This document shows, in pieces, positions 9,228 to 18,419 of a stretch of 64,000 nt of DNA. Position numbers and translations under genes: made by a program. The first letter of the stretch is position 1. Every line of letters starts with the position of its first letter. Under the pieces are notes generated by a model that did not search any database, was not told the origin of the DNA, and worked only from the letters and a program-made list of their open reading frames with translations. The stretch comes from an uncultured Alistipes sp. (GTDB lineage Bacteria > Bacteroidota > Bacteroidia > Bacteroidales > Rikenellaceae), in NCBI GenBank assembly GCA_910587675.1, contig CAJUMU010000002.1, forward strand, positions 213,170 through 277,169, written 5' to 3'.

Positions 9228-10748
9228 TTACTTATTCCAGCCCGGGTTCTGCTGACCTGCGAGTATCTGGTTGGCATAGATCTCGTTCGAGGGAACGGGC
9301 CATACGAAACGATAGTCGTCGCTCGTAACCGACAGATTCTCGAACATGCTGCCGCTCTCGATCAAACCGAAGCTCTCGCCCGTTCCGATCTTGCCCGTCT
9401 GGGGCTTGCGCGATGAGATGCCGTCGCCCCAACGCTTGAGGTCGGAGATGCGGTTGCCCTCGAACATCAACTCGCGCGTGCGCTCGGCCTTCACGTCGGC
9501 CAAAGTCACGTTGTCCAGAGCGCTCAAACCGCGCTTCGTGCGCAAAGCGTTCAGATAAGTCTTGGCATCGCCGCCCTGTGCATAGAGACCCGCCTCGGCC
9601 GCGATGAGGTACATCTCGGCGATACGGAACACCTTGAACGCGTTGCGGTAGTTCTTCGTGCCCGCGGTGGTCTGCAAAGCGGGGTTGCCCGGGTACTTGT
9701 TCATCAGATAGACGGGAGTCGCGATCTTGTTGCCGTTGATCTCGCAAGTCGAATTCTCGGCTTTGAGGAAGTATACGCCCTTGCGGTAGTCGGCATCGTC
9801 GTACATGTCGACGAGCGTCTGCGTGGGGATGTACTGCGGCAGGTAATAGTCGTTCTTGCTGTTCTGGTCGCGAACGAACTGAATGCCGTAATCGGCGGGA
9901 AGCTCGGTCGTGCTGGCATAGAACACGAAGATGATCTCCGATCCCGCGTCGTCGGTGAAGAGCGTCTTCAGCGCGTCGGCCGAGTCGGCCAGCGCATACA
10001 CGCCGTCGGCGATGAGCGAGGCGGCCTTTTTGTAGGCCTCGTCGTAATTGTGCATCTGAAGATATACGCGGGCCTCAAGAGCCGTTACGCAATCCATCGT
10101 GAGCACTTTGGCGCCTGCCTTGCCGTCGGTTCCGTTCAGGAGGGTCTTAGCCTCGGCGATATCCGACAGAACCTGCGCATAGGTGTCTGCCAGCGAGCTG
10201 CGCGGAGGCATCTCCTGAGGGTTGAAGCCTTTCAACACGGGCATGCCCGAGTAATCCTTGCTCGCCGTGGCGGGGTCGTAATCGCCGCAGAACTTCTCGA
10301 TAAGCTGGAAGAGCGACATGGCGCGGATGAAATACATCTCGCCCATGATTGCGTCGTAATCCGCCTTCTCCTCGTCGGTGTAGCTGATCGAACCGTCCTT
10401 CGAGAGGACGTAATTGGTTTGGGCTATGGTCTTGTAGTTGGCCTGCCAAACATCCTCCACCTCGTAATCGGCATAGGTGTAATCCCATTTGTGGAGAGGG
10501 CCGTACACGTTGCCGAAGCCGCGGACCGCATTCACGTAATCGCCCTGAAGGTCGCCGGCGATGATGAGCGGAGCGGCGAAGTTGCCGCGGAACAGCGCAT
10601 AGGTTCCGAGCTCGAATTTCTCGAGATCGCTCATCGTCTTCAACGCCTGATTGTTCACCAGCTTGTTCTCGGGATAGGTATCCAGATCGCAAGAGGTGAA
10701 GACCAGCGAGCAGACGGCAACCGCGATCGATATTGCTATTTTTTTCAT
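9228..10748 (-). CDS. SusD/RagB-family outer-membrane lipoprotein (SusD1)
   Basis: This surface nutrient-binding lipoprotein of about 506 residues should form the lid of the SusC1 transporter. The N-terminus MKKIAISIAVAVCSLVFTSC gives a lipobox with Cys20, followed by DLDTYPENKL. SusD features include an SusD-like N-terminal TPR region (about 60-250), ALRTKRGLSAL, the RTRELMFEGNRISDLKRWGD segment, and the C-terminal QQNPGWNK ending. The start is placed at 10748 because it gives the best signal peptide; ATG 10757 is in frame. The gene lies 30 nt downstream of SusC1 in the same operon. No glycoside hydrolase, protease or regulator is adjacent, so the ligand cannot be inferred. Confidence 0.92.
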   Translation of the reverse strand: MKKIAISIAVAVCSLVFTSCDLDTYPENKLVNNQALKTMSDLEKFELGTYALFRGNFAAPLIIAGDLQGDYVNAVRGFGNVYGPLHKWDYTYADYEVEDVWQANYKTIAQTNYVLSKDGSISYTDEEKADYDAIMGEMYFIRAMSLFQLIEKFCGDYDPATASKDYSGMPVLKGFNPQEMPPRSSLADTYAQVLSDIAEAKTLLNGTDGKAGAKVLTMDCVTALEARVYLQMHNYDEAYKKAASLIADGVYALADSADALKTLFTDDAGSEIIFVFYASTTELPADYGIQFVRDQNSKNDYYLPQYIPTQTLVDMYDDADYRKGVYFLKAENSTCEINGNKIATPVYLMNKYPGNPALQTTAGTKNYRNAFKVFRIAEMYLIAAEAGLYAQGGDAKTYLNALRTKRGLSALDNVTLADVKAERTRELMFEGNRISDLKRWGDGISSRKPQTGKIGTGESFGLIESGSMFENLSVTSDDYRFVWPVPSNEIYANQILAGQQNPGWNK

Positions 10749-10778
10749 ATTCGTCATCTTTATTAATTACACAAATTG

Positions 10779-13724
10779 TTAGAATGTAAGCTGCAAACCG
10801 CCAACGAACTGACGCGAGTTGGGGTAACGACCGTAGGTGAGGTTGGTGTCGGCCTCGGGGTCGAAACCTGTGTACTTGGTTACGGTGAGCAGGTTGCGGG
10901 CCGTGAAGTAGATGCGAACGCCCTTCATGAAGCCGGTCTTATCCATCCATTTGCGAGGCAGCGAATAGCCCACGGTGAGGTTCTTCAGTCGCAGGAACGA
11001 AGCGTCCTCGATCAGGTGCGAGTCGAATTGCACCGTCTCGCCGAACTTGCCGTATTTGGCCACATCGCCCGGCTTCTCCCAACGGTTCAACAGATCCTTG
11101 TTGCGGCTGTACGAGGTGTACTGGTCCAGCTCGGTGAAGTAACGGTCGTTGTTTACCAGATACTTGCCGTAGTTCCACGAGAAATCGGCGGCGATGCTTA
11201 TGCCTTTCCAGCTCGCGTTCAGGCCGAAACCTCCCGCCCACGGAGCGTAACGCGATTTGCCCTGCAACTCGGCTACCGCCTCGTTGTAGTCCTTGGTCGC
11301 CGTGCGCTCGCCCGTAGCGGGGTCGATGGAAGCCCACATATACTTACCGTCGTCGGGATCGACGCCCAGCAGCGTCTCGCAATAGAGCTCGCCCACGTCG
11401 TGGCCCACGGTGTACGACATCAGATAGGTCGGCATGGGATACTCGTCGTAGCCGTTGAATATCTTGGTCACGCAGTTCTTGTTGTACGAGAAGTTCACGT
11501 GCAGATTCACCAACCAATCCTTGGTGCGCACCACGTCGCCGCTCACGTTGACGTCGATGCCGCGGTTGTACATGCTGCCGACGTTTCTCATACCCGACGC
11601 ATATCCCGAAGTGTAGGGGTAGGGTACGTTCATCAGCATATCCTCGGTCTTACGATTGTAGAACTCGATCTCCGCCGTCAGACGATCCTGCCACAGGCCG
11701 GCCGTCACGCCCACGGTAAAGAGTTTCTGAGTCTCCCAGCTCAACTCGGGGTTGTCGATGGTGCTTATCACCAGACCCGACTGGTCGTAGTAGTTGTCCG
11801 AAGCCACGAGTCCGAGCGCCGAATAAGCGTCGATGTCGGCATTACCCTGAGTACCGTACGAAACTTTGAGCTTCAAGGCGTTGAGCGCATCGCTGTCGGC
11901 GAGGAAGTTCTCGCGCTTCAAATCCCACATGGCGCCCAAAGCATAGAAGGTGGCGCCGCGGTTGCTCGAGCCGAAACGCGACGAGGCGTCGTAACGCACC
12001 GAAGCGTCGAAGAAGTATTTACGGTCGAAGTTATACTCCAAGCGGCCGAAAGCCGAGTTGAAGTAGTATTCGCTGGCGTCGTCCGAAGCCGAGGGAGTTC
12101 CCGTTCCGTTGCCGATGGTCATCATACGCTCGTCGGTCTGGCCGCTGCGGCTCGCCGAGAGTTTGTCGTAACGGTACTGTACGCTCTCGTGACCGGCCAA
12201 TACATAGAAGTTGTGCTTCTCGGCCGAAGTCCACTGGTAGTCCATCGTGTTGGTGTAGGTGAGCGTGTGGTCGTTCGACGCTTCGCGCGACACCGAACCG
12301 TTGCCCGAACCGAAAGGATATGCGGGCGAAGAGGTGCTCTTAACGGTGTAGTACCAGATATCGCCGCTCAACTGCGTCTTGATGTTGAAGTTCTTGAACG
12401 GAGTGATTAATGCGTACGCGCTGGCGTTGACCTGCAACGTGCGTCCGATATAAGCATAATACTTGTTTTTCAGAAGCGGGTTTACCACTCCGATGTAGGG
12501 GATCTTCTCCACGTCGGTGCCGTCCTCGTTGTATGGCGACGCGTAAGTGGGGAACATGATGGCGCCGAACGCCACGTTGTCAGCCATGTAGTTCAGGTAA
12601 CCCTGAGTCGAATTGGCCTGCTCGCGGCGGTCGTATCCCAAACCGAGGTTCATGCCCAGTTTCAGCCATTTGTTGGCCTTCGACTCGACGTTCGAACGCA
12701 CGGCGTACTTGTGCAGGCTCGATGCGGGGTCGGTACCCTGCTGGTCCATGAACATACCCGACACATAGTAGGTGGTGCGCTCCGAACCGCCCGAAACCGA
12801 CAGGTCGACCTGATACATGGGAGCGTTTTGGTTGAAGAGGTGCTTGCGCCAGTTGGTGTTCACGCCCGACGCCAGAATATCCTCCAGCTGGCTGTCGGTC
12901 AGGTAGCCGTATTTGTGCTGGTAGGTCGCCAGCTCGCTGCCCGACATGAAGTGGAACTTGTTGGTCGCGGGCTGCGAGATACCGTACTGGGTGTTGAGCG
13001 TGATGGTGGCCTCGCGGTCGCGCGTACCCTTCTTGGTCACGATGTACATGACGCCGTTCGCGGCGCGTGCGCCGTAAACCGAGGTGGCCGACGCGTCTTT
13101 CAGCACGTTCACCGACTCGATGTCGTTGGGGTTCAACATCACCATGGTTCCCGTCGTGATGGGCGCGCCGTCGAGCAGAATGAGCGGCGCGGTGCCCGCG
13201 TTGGTAGAGCCTACACCGTGCAGGCGGATCGAAGAGGCCGAGGTAGGCTCACCCGAAGAGGTGTACACCTGCAAACCGGCGACCTTGCCCTGCAATGCGT
13301 CGGCGACGTTGGCCGTGGGTTTATTCTCCAACACTTCGCCCTTCACTTTTGCGACGGAACCGATGGCGGTTCCCACTTTGTTCGCAGATCCGTATCCGAT
13401 AACCGATACGGCTTCGATAGCCTGAGCATCCTCCTTGAGGACCACATCGATCGTGGTCTTTCCTGCGATGTTTACCGTTTGGTCTTCGTAACCGATGAAC
13501 GAAACGGTAAGCGTAGCGTTCGCGGGGGCTGAGATCTTGAAGCTGCCGTCCGCCGCGGTAGTCGCTCCGTTCACGGTGCCGTCGACGATAACCGAGGCGC
13601 CGACGATGGCGTTGCCCGCCTCGTCCTTTACGGTACCGCTCACCTGCCTCGTCTGGGCATAGGCCGCAAAGCCAACCGCCAGCAAGGCAACGATTGAAAG
13701 TACAATTTTCCTAACCATAAGCAT
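10779..13724 (-). CDS. SusC/RagA-family TonB-dependent outer-membrane transporter (SusC1)
   Basis: This 981-residue TonB-dependent transporter imports an unknown oligomer with SusD1. It has a signal peptide (MLMVRKIVLSIVALLAVGFAAYA), a carboxypeptidase-regulatory-like domain (about 25-105), a plug with RLHGVGSTNAGTAPLILLDG and LKDASATSVYGARAANGVMY, then a 22-strand barrel ending in phenylalanine (GGLQLTF). The start at 13724 is set by identity with SusC2 and SusC3; the frame stays open upstream into non-coding leader. The first 318 bp (leader through about residue 90) are almost identical to SusC3. No exact promoter consensus is present upstream; the best weak candidate is TTTG, 19 nt, TACTCTTT at about 13850-13880. 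Confidence 0.94.
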   Translation of the reverse strand: MLMVRKIVLSIVALLAVGFAAYAQTRQVSGTVKDEAGNAIVGASVIVDGTVNGATTAADGSFKISAPANATLTVSFIGYEDQTVNIAGKTTIDVVLKEDAQAIEAVSVIGYGSANKVGTAIGSVAKVKGEVLENKPTANVADALQGKVAGLQVYTSSGEPTSASSIRLHGVGSTNAGTAPLILLDGAPITTGTMVMLNPNDIESVNVLKDASATSVYGARAANGVMYIVTKKGTRDREATITLNTQYGISQPATNKFHFMSGSELATYQHKYGYLTDSQLEDILASGVNTNWRKHLFNQNAPMYQVDLSVSGGSERTTYYVSGMFMDQQGTDPASSLHKYAVRSNVESKANKWLKLGMNLGLGYDRREQANSTQGYLNYMADNVAFGAIMFPTYASPYNEDGTDVEKIPYIGVVNPLLKNKYYAYIGRTLQVNASAYALITPFKNFNIKTQLSGDIWYYTVKSTSSPAYPFGSGNGSVSREASNDHTLTYTNTMDYQWTSAEKHNFYVLAGHESVQYRYDKLSASRSGQTDERMMTIGNGTGTPSASDDASEYYFNSAFGRLEYNFDRKYFFDASVRYDASSRFGSSNRGATFYALGAMWDLKRENFLADSDALNALKLKVSYGTQGNADIDAYSALGLVASDNYYDQSGLVISTIDNPELSWETQKLFTVGVTAGLWQDRLTAEIEFYNRKTEDMLMNVPYPYTSGYASGMRNVGSMYNRGIDVNVSGDVVRTKDWLVNLHVNFSYNKNCVTKIFNGYDEYPMPTYLMSYTVGHDVGELYCETLLGVDPDDGKYMWASIDPATGERTATKDYNEAVAELQGKSRYAPWAGGFGLNASWKGISIAADFSWNYGKYLVNNDRYFTELDQYTSYSRNKDLLNRWEKPGDVAKYGKFGETVQFDSHLIEDASFLRLKNLTVGYSLPRKWMDKTGFMKGVRIYFTARNLLTVTKYTGFDPEADTNLTYGRYPNSRQFVGGLQLTF

Positions 13725-13774
13725 TAATTTTTGTACGTTTGTAATACGTGTGCACGTTATATTTTTAATATAAA
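13456..13774 (-). repeat. Shared SusC 5' module, copy 1 (long repeat with 47853-48171)
   Basis: These 319 bp cover the leader from TTTATATTAAAAATATAACG through codons for the signal peptide and first mature domain of SusC1. The module matches SusC3 with about 7 differences by eye, including non-coding and silent positions, in inverted orientation 34 kb away. The inner 195 bp also match SusC2. Confidence 0.85.
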
Positions 13775-13969
13775 AAGCGAACGACCGCGGCGGGATATTT
13801 ACATAATGTAAGCGACTCGCGACGTGTTTCGGATTCTTATGTCGGAAAAGAGTATTCATTCTGCATATATATGCAAAAATCGCAAACCAACAACAGCTTA
13901 ACAATCAATATTATAATACAGAATAGCATATAGTGACAGAAATATTCATGCGAAAAATCCCCGATTTTA

Positions 13970-14001
13970 TTTGTTATTAATAAATTTTACTTTTACATTT
14001 G
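13970..14001 (+). promoter_or_regulatory. Promoter of the ilv-leu operon
   Basis: TTTG (13970-13973), 20 nt, TACATTTG (13994-14001). This is an exact Bacteroidetes promoter. Transcription should start near 14008, about 66 nt before the leader peptide. The early leader contains a hairpin closed by CGAAAGC/GCTTTCG (about 14013-14052). It shares the 503-bp SusC1-ilvD interval with SusC1's divergent leader. Confidence 0.85.
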
Positions 14002-14073
14002 CATAAACAAAACGAAAGCACCGACCTCCGATGCGGGGCGGCGAGCTTTCGAAAAGAGAAAACAAAGAATATT

Positions 14074-14130
14074 ATGTATATCGGTTTGTATATTATTATC
14101 AGCCTAATTCTCGTGGTCTTGCGCAGATGA
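14074..14130 (+). CDS. Branched-chain amino acid leader peptide (attenuator)
   Basis: An 18-codon ORF, ATG 14074 to TGA 14128-14130, encodes MYIGLYIIISLILVVLRR. Eleven of 18 residues are Ile (5), Leu (4) or Val (2), exactly the end products of the operon that follows. The stop codon overlaps the first base of the antiterminator 5' arm. This is the arrangement expected for ribosome-mediated attenuation. When charged Ile, Leu or Val tRNA is scarce, the ribosome stalls on the leader and frees the antiterminator arm. When it reaches the stop it masks that arm and the terminator folds. The gene is too short for standard gene calling. The function is inferred from composition, position and RNA structure. 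Confidence 0.88.
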   Translation: MYIGLYIIISLILVVLRR

Positions 14131-14204
14131 CGGGAGAAAGGTCGTGTATATATACTAACAGATGATTATATGAGCCTTTCTCCCGTGCGGAGAGAGGCTT
14201 TTTT
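14130..14204 (+). terminator. Transcription attenuator of the ilv-leu operon
   Basis: Two exclusive folds are visible. The antiterminator pairs ACGGGAGAAAGG (14130-14141) with CCTTTCTCCCGT (14175-14186), a perfect 12 bp. The terminator pairs AGCCTTTCTCC (14173-14183) with GGAGAGAGGCT (14189-14199), 11 bp with one G-U and loop CGTGC, followed by six T (14199-14204). They share the CCTTTCTCC segment, so only one can form. ilvD begins 24 nt later. Confidence 0.9.
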
Positions 14205-14227
14205 CGATTTGTAAACGAGTCAGAACG

Positions 14228-16051
14228 ATGAAACACCAATTACGCAGCGCCGTCACCACCACGGGTCGCCGAATGGCGGGAGCCAGAAGCCTCTGGCGGG
14301 CCAACGGAATGAAAAAGGAGCAGATGGGAATGCCCGTCATAGGCATCGCCAACTCATTCACGCAGATGGTCCCGGGCCACGTGCATCTGCATGATATCGG
14401 CCAATACGTCAAGAGCCTCATAGAGCGGCAGGGATGCTTCGCCGCCGAGTTCAACACCATAGCCATCGACGACGGAATAGCCATGGGTCACGACGGAATG
14501 CTCTACTCGCTGCCCTCGCGCGACATAATTGCCGACAGCGTGGAGTACATGGCCAACGCGCACAAGGTGGACGCCTTGGTGTGCATATCGAACTGCGACA
14601 AGATAACCCCGGGAATGCTCATGGCCGCCATGCGACTCAACATCCCCGCCGTTTTCGTGTCGGGAGGCCCTATGGAGGCGGGCGTGTTCCGCGGACGCGG
14701 CGTCGACCTCATAGACGCCATGGTGATGAGCGCCGACGCGTCGTGCACCGACGCCGACGCCGACGAGATCGAGGCTTCGGCCTGCCCGGGTTGCGGCTCA
14801 TGCTCGGGAATGTTCACCGCCAATTCGATGAACTGCCTCAACGAAGCCATCGGACTGGCTTTGGCGGGCAACGGCACCGTGGTCGCCGCGCACGAAAACC
14901 GCAAGGCGTTGTTCGCACGCGCGGCGGAGATCATCGTACGCAACGCCAAACGTTACTATTTCGAGGGCGACGACTCGGTTCTGCCCCGTTCGATAGCCAC
15001 AAAGGCCGCTTTCGAGAACGCCATGTCGCTCGACATAGCGATGGGCGGCTCGACCAACACCGTGCTGCACCTGCTGGCCGTGGCGCACGAGGCAGGCGTG
15101 GATTTCACCATGGCCGACATCGACCGTCTCTCGCGCAAGATCCCCGTGCTGTGCAAGGTGGCCCCCAACGGACACTACCATGTGCAGGACGTGAACCGCG
15201 CGGGAGGCATCATGGGCATCTTGGGCGAACTCGACCGATGCGGGCTTATCGACACCTCGGTGCACCGCGTCGATTCGCCGTCGCTGGCCGCCACGCTCGA
15301 AAGTTACGGCGTCGCCTCGCCGTCGTTCTCCGACGAGGCCCGCAAGCTCTACCTCAGCGCGCCCGCGGGACGCCACAGCCGCGAGATGGCCTCGCAGGCG
15401 GAGTATTACAAGGATATGGACACCGACCGCGCCGAGGGGTGCATACGCGATGCGGAACACGCCTATTTCCGCGACGGCGGTTTGGCGGTGCTCACAGGCA
15501 ACATAGCTCGTAACGGCTGCATAGTGAAAACGGCGGGCGTGGACGAGAGTCTGTTCCGCTTCAGCGGCAAGGCGAAGGTGTTCGAGTCGCAGGAGCAGGC
15601 GATGAACGGCATACTGAACGACGAGGTCCGCGCGGGCGACGTGGTGGTCATCCGTTACGAAGGGCCCAAGGGCGGCCCGGGTATGCAGGAGATGCTCTAT
15701 CCCACCTCTTACCTCAAATCGAAACACCTCGACAAGGCGTGCGCCCTCATCACCGACGGCCGCTTCTCGGGCGGAACCTCGGGTCTCTCGATAGGACACG
15801 TATCGCCCGAGGCGGCGTCGGGCGGCGAGATAGGCATCATCCGCGACGGCGACACGATAGACATCGACATCCCCTCGCGCCGCATCGACCTCTGCATTTC
15901 GGAGCAAGAGCTGGCCGAGCGCATGGCCGCATGGAGCGTCCGCAAACCCGTCGGCCGCGACCGCGAGGTACCGCAATCGCTCCGCGCATACTCGTTGCTG
16001 GTAAGTTCGGCCGACCGAGGAGCCGTGAGAATCGTTCCCGAAGAGATCTAA
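14228..16051 (+). CDS. ilvD: Dihydroxy-acid dehydratase
   Basis: This 607-residue iron-sulfur enzyme dehydrates 2,3-dihydroxy-3-methylbutanoate and -pentanoate to the 2-oxo acids of valine and isoleucine synthesis. Cluster and active-site motifs are present: C123 in [11 protein letters not shown], and [18 protein letters not shown] (185-202). The C-terminal half carries [18 protein letters not shown] and [20 protein letters not shown]. Length agrees with E. coli IlvD (616). It is the first structural gene after the attenuator; ilvB follows after 15 nt. Confidence 0.97.
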   Translation: MKHQLRSAVTTTGRRMAGARSLWRANGMKKEQMGMPVIGIANSFTQMVPGHVHLHDIGQYVKSLIERQGCFAAEFNTIAIDDGIAMGHDGMLYSLPSRDIIADSVEYMANAHKVDALVCISNCDKITPGMLMAAMRLNIPAVFVSGGPMEAGVFRGRGVDLIDAMVMSADASCTDADADEIEASACPGCGSCSGMFTANSMNCLNEAIGLALAGNGTVVAAHENRKALFARAAEIIVRNAKRYYFEGDDSVLPRSIATKAAFENAMSLDIAMGGSTNTVLHLLAVAHEAGVDFTMADIDRLSRKIPVLCKVAPNGHYHVQDVNRAGGIMGILGELDRCGLIDTSVHRVDSPSLAATLESYGVASPSFSDEARKLYLSAPAGRHSREMASQAEYYKDMDTDRAEGCIRDAEHAYFRDGGLAVLTGNIARNGCIVKTAGVDESLFRFSGKAKVFESQEQAMNGILNDEVRAGDVVVIRYEGPKGGPGMQEMLYPTSYLKSKHLDKACALITDGRFSGGTSGLSIGHVSPEAASGGEIGIIRDGDTIDIDIPSRRIDLCISEQELAERMAAWSVRKPVGRDREVPQSLRAYSLLVSSADRGAVRIVPEEI

Positions 16052-16066
16052 CGCAAAAAACGTATT

Positions 16067-17803
16067 ATGACAAACGATTACAGAGATAACTCGCCCTCAT
16101 CCGCCGAACCCGCCGCGCTGCCGCGCATATCGGGTTCCGAAGCCGTAATCAGGTCGTTTCTGGCCGAAGGCGTCGACACCGTGTTCGGATACCCGGGAGG
16201 ATCGATAATCCCCGTATACGACGCTCTTTACGACTATCGCGACAAACTGAACCACATTCTGGTGCGTCACGAGCAGTGCGCGCTGCACGCCGCACAGGGA
16301 TATGCCCGCGCCGGCGGCCGCACGGGAGTCTGCATCGTCACCTCGGGCCCGGGGGCGACCAACACCGTGACGGGACTCGCCGACGCCATGCTCGACTCGA
16401 CGCCCGTGGTGCTCATAAGCGGGCAGGTGGGATCCAAGTCGCTCGGCACGGACGCCTTTCAGGAGGTGAACTTCATCGAGATAACGCAGTCGGTGACCAA
16501 ATGGAACTGTCAGGTGAAACGCGCCGAGGATATTCCCGAAGCGTTGGCCAAAGCCTTCTACATCGCATCGAGCGGCCGCCCGGGTCCCGTGGTGGTGGAC
16601 ATAACCAAGGACGCGCAGGTGGGAATGACCGACTTCGAATATCGCCCCGTGCGCTTCATCCGCAGCTACCGCCCCGACGCCGAGATCGACGAGAGCGGCA
16701 TACTCGAAGCCGCCCGCCTCATAAATCTGTCGCGCAAGCCGATGGCTCTGATAGGTCAGGGCGTGATACTCGGCGGCGCGGAGAAGGAGCTTCGCGAATT
16801 TCTCGAAAAGAGCGGCATACCCGCCGCGGCCACGTTGCTCGGCCTCTCGGCCCTGCCGTCGGACCACCCCCAATACGTCGGCATGCTCGGCATGCACGGC
16901 AACTATGCCCCCAACATCAAGAACCGCGACTGCGACCTGCTCATTGCCGTCGGCATGCGTTTCGACGACCGCGTGACGGGCGACCCTTCCAAATTCGGCA
17001 TCAACGCCAAGATCATCCACATGGAGATCGACCCCGCCGAGATAAACAAGATAGTATACGCCGACGTGGCGGTTACGGGCGACGTGAAACGCACGCTGCC
17101 CATGCTCACCGAGAAGATCGCGCCGTGCGACCGCAAGGCTTGGCTCGAGGAGTTCCGCGTATGCCGCAACATCGAGCGCGAGGAGATCATAGAGCCCGCC
17201 GTGTCGCCCCGAGGTCCGCATCTGCGCATGGGCGAGGTGGTGGATGCCGTGGCGCAGCGTTTCGACGACGCGATACTGGTCACCGACGTGGGCCAGCAGC
17301 AGATGTTCGCCTCGCGATATTTCCGATTCAAGCGCACGCGCAGCATCATAACCTCGGGGGGTCTCGGGACGATGGGCTTCGGCCTGCCCGCAGCCATCGG
17401 CGCCAAGATCGGCGCGCCCGACAGGGATGTTTGCCTCTTCGTGGGCGACGGAGGCTTGCAGATGACCCTGCAAGAGTTGGGTACGATATTCCAGTCGCAG
17501 GTGGGAGTCAAAATAGTGCTCATGAACAACGGTTACTTGGGCATGGTGCGCCAGTGGCAGGAGCTGTTTTACGACAAACGCTACTCGTTCACCGAACTTA
17601 CCAACCCCGACTTCGAACTCATAGCCCGCGCCAACCGCATCCCCTACCGTCTCGTGGAGCGTCACGAGGATCTCGCGGAGGCTGTGGACGAGATGAAGCG
17701 ATGCGAGGGGGCGTTCCTGCTGGAGGCGAGAGTAGAACGCGAAGAGAACGTCTTCCCGATGGTGCCCGCGGGAATGCCCGTGCACGACATACGACTGGAA
17801 TAA
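16067..17803 (+). CDS. ilvB: Acetolactate synthase, large (catalytic) subunit
   Basis: This 578-residue ThDP enzyme condenses pyruvate with pyruvate or 2-oxobutyrate, the first common step toward valine/leucine and isoleucine. Catalytic glutamate E69 lies in LVRHEQCALHAAQGYARA. The ThDP/Mg motif starts GDGGLQMTLQEL (from 460) and ends with MNNGYLGMVRQWQELFY. The FAD-type middle domain is intact (about 210-360). The variable N-terminal 20 residues are rich in Ser, Pro and Ala. The regulatory subunit gene follows 18 nt downstream, so the pair forms the AHAS holoenzyme. The symbol ilvB is used generically. Confidence 0.96.
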   Translation: MTNDYRDNSPSSAEPAALPRISGSEAVIRSFLAEGVDTVFGYPGGSIIPVYDALYDYRDKLNHILVRHEQCALHAAQGYARAGGRTGVCIVTSGPGATNTVTGLADAMLDSTPVVLISGQVGSKSLGTDAFQEVNFIEITQSVTKWNCQVKRAEDIPEALAKAFYIASSGRPGPVVVDITKDAQVGMTDFEYRPVRFIRSYRPDAEIDESGILEAARLINLSRKPMALIGQGVILGGAEKELREFLEKSGIPAAATLLGLSALPSDHPQYVGMLGMHGNYAPNIKNRDCDLLIAVGMRFDDRVTGDPSKFGINAKIIHMEIDPAEINKIVYADVAVTGDVKRTLPMLTEKIAPCDRKAWLEEFRVCRNIEREEIIEPAVSPRGPHLRMGEVVDAVAQRFDDAILVTDVGQQQMFASRYFRFKRTRSIITSGGLGTMGFGLPAAIGAKIGAPDRDVCLFVGDGGLQMTLQELGTIFQSQVGVKIVLMNNGYLGMVRQWQELFYDKRYSFTELTNPDFELIARANRIPYRLVERHEDLAEAVDEMKRCEGAFLLEARVEREENVFPMVPAGMPVHDIRLE

Positions 17804-17821
17804 GCGAAAACCCGAATCGAA

Positions 17822-18376
17822 ATGGAAAAAGAGTTCATAATAATCATATTCTCCGAGAACAAGGTGGGTCTGCTCAGCCAGATCACCACGGTCTTCACCC
17901 ACCGCAACGTCAATATCGAGTCGCTCACCGCGTCGGAGTCGGCCATCGAGGGCATACACAAATACACGGTCGTCGTGCGCAACGATCCCGAGAAGGTGGC
18001 CAATCTGGTGAAGCAGATCGAGAAGAAGATCGACGTTCTGAAGGTCTTCTGCTACACCCCCGACGAGGTGGTACTGCAAGAGCTGGCGTTGTATAAGGTG
18101 CAGCGCAGCCGCAACGTCGAGGATCTGGTGCGTCGCCACAATGTGCGCATACTCGAGATCCACGACGACTACATCGTGCTGGAGAAGACGGGCCACCGCG
18201 ACGAGATACGCGAGCTTTACCGCATGCTCGAACCCCACGGGGTCTACCAGTTCGTCTGCTCGGGGCAGGTGGCGATCATAAAGTCGCGCCGCGAGCTGCT
18301 CAACGAATACTTGGCCTATGTCGACGAGCGTTACAAGGAGCACCGAGCCCGCATGGCCGCGAACGGCCGAGACTGA
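17822..18376 (+). CDS. ilvN: Acetolactate synthase, small (regulatory) subunit
   Basis: This 184-residue protein starts with an ACT domain (about 3-78: EFIIIIFSENKVGLLSQITTVFTHRN) and continues into the conserved small-subunit C-terminal domain. It stimulates IlvB and in the family gives valine feedback inhibition through the ACT domain. Length is slightly above E. coli IlvH (163) and typical for Bacteroidetes. The position directly between ilvB and ilvC supports the call. Confidence 0.93.
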   Translation: MEKEFIIIIFSENKVGLLSQITTVFTHRNVNIESLTASESAIEGIHKYTVVVRNDPEKVANLVKQIEKKIDVLKVFCYTPDEVVLQELALYKVQRSRNVEDLVRRHNVRILEIHDDYIVLEKTGHRDEIRELYRMLEPHGVYQFVCSGQVAIIKSRRELLNEYLAYVDERYKEHRARMAANGRD

Positions 18377-18419
18377 AACCGCAATAAACGAATTACAAAC
18401 ATCATAAAAAGAGAAAACT

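Noticed and set aside
8906..9328. Open frames of 85 and 140 codons in the gap after the TPR gene
   Set aside because: They begin inside the terminator hairpin region, have no recognisable similarity, and the longer runs into SusD1 antisense.
9228..13724. Calling SusC1/SusD1 (and the other pairs) polysaccharide utilisation loci
   Set aside because: No glycoside hydrolase, lyase, sulfatase or hybrid two-component regulator is adjacent; malQ and glgB are intracellular glycogen enzymes in separate transcripts.
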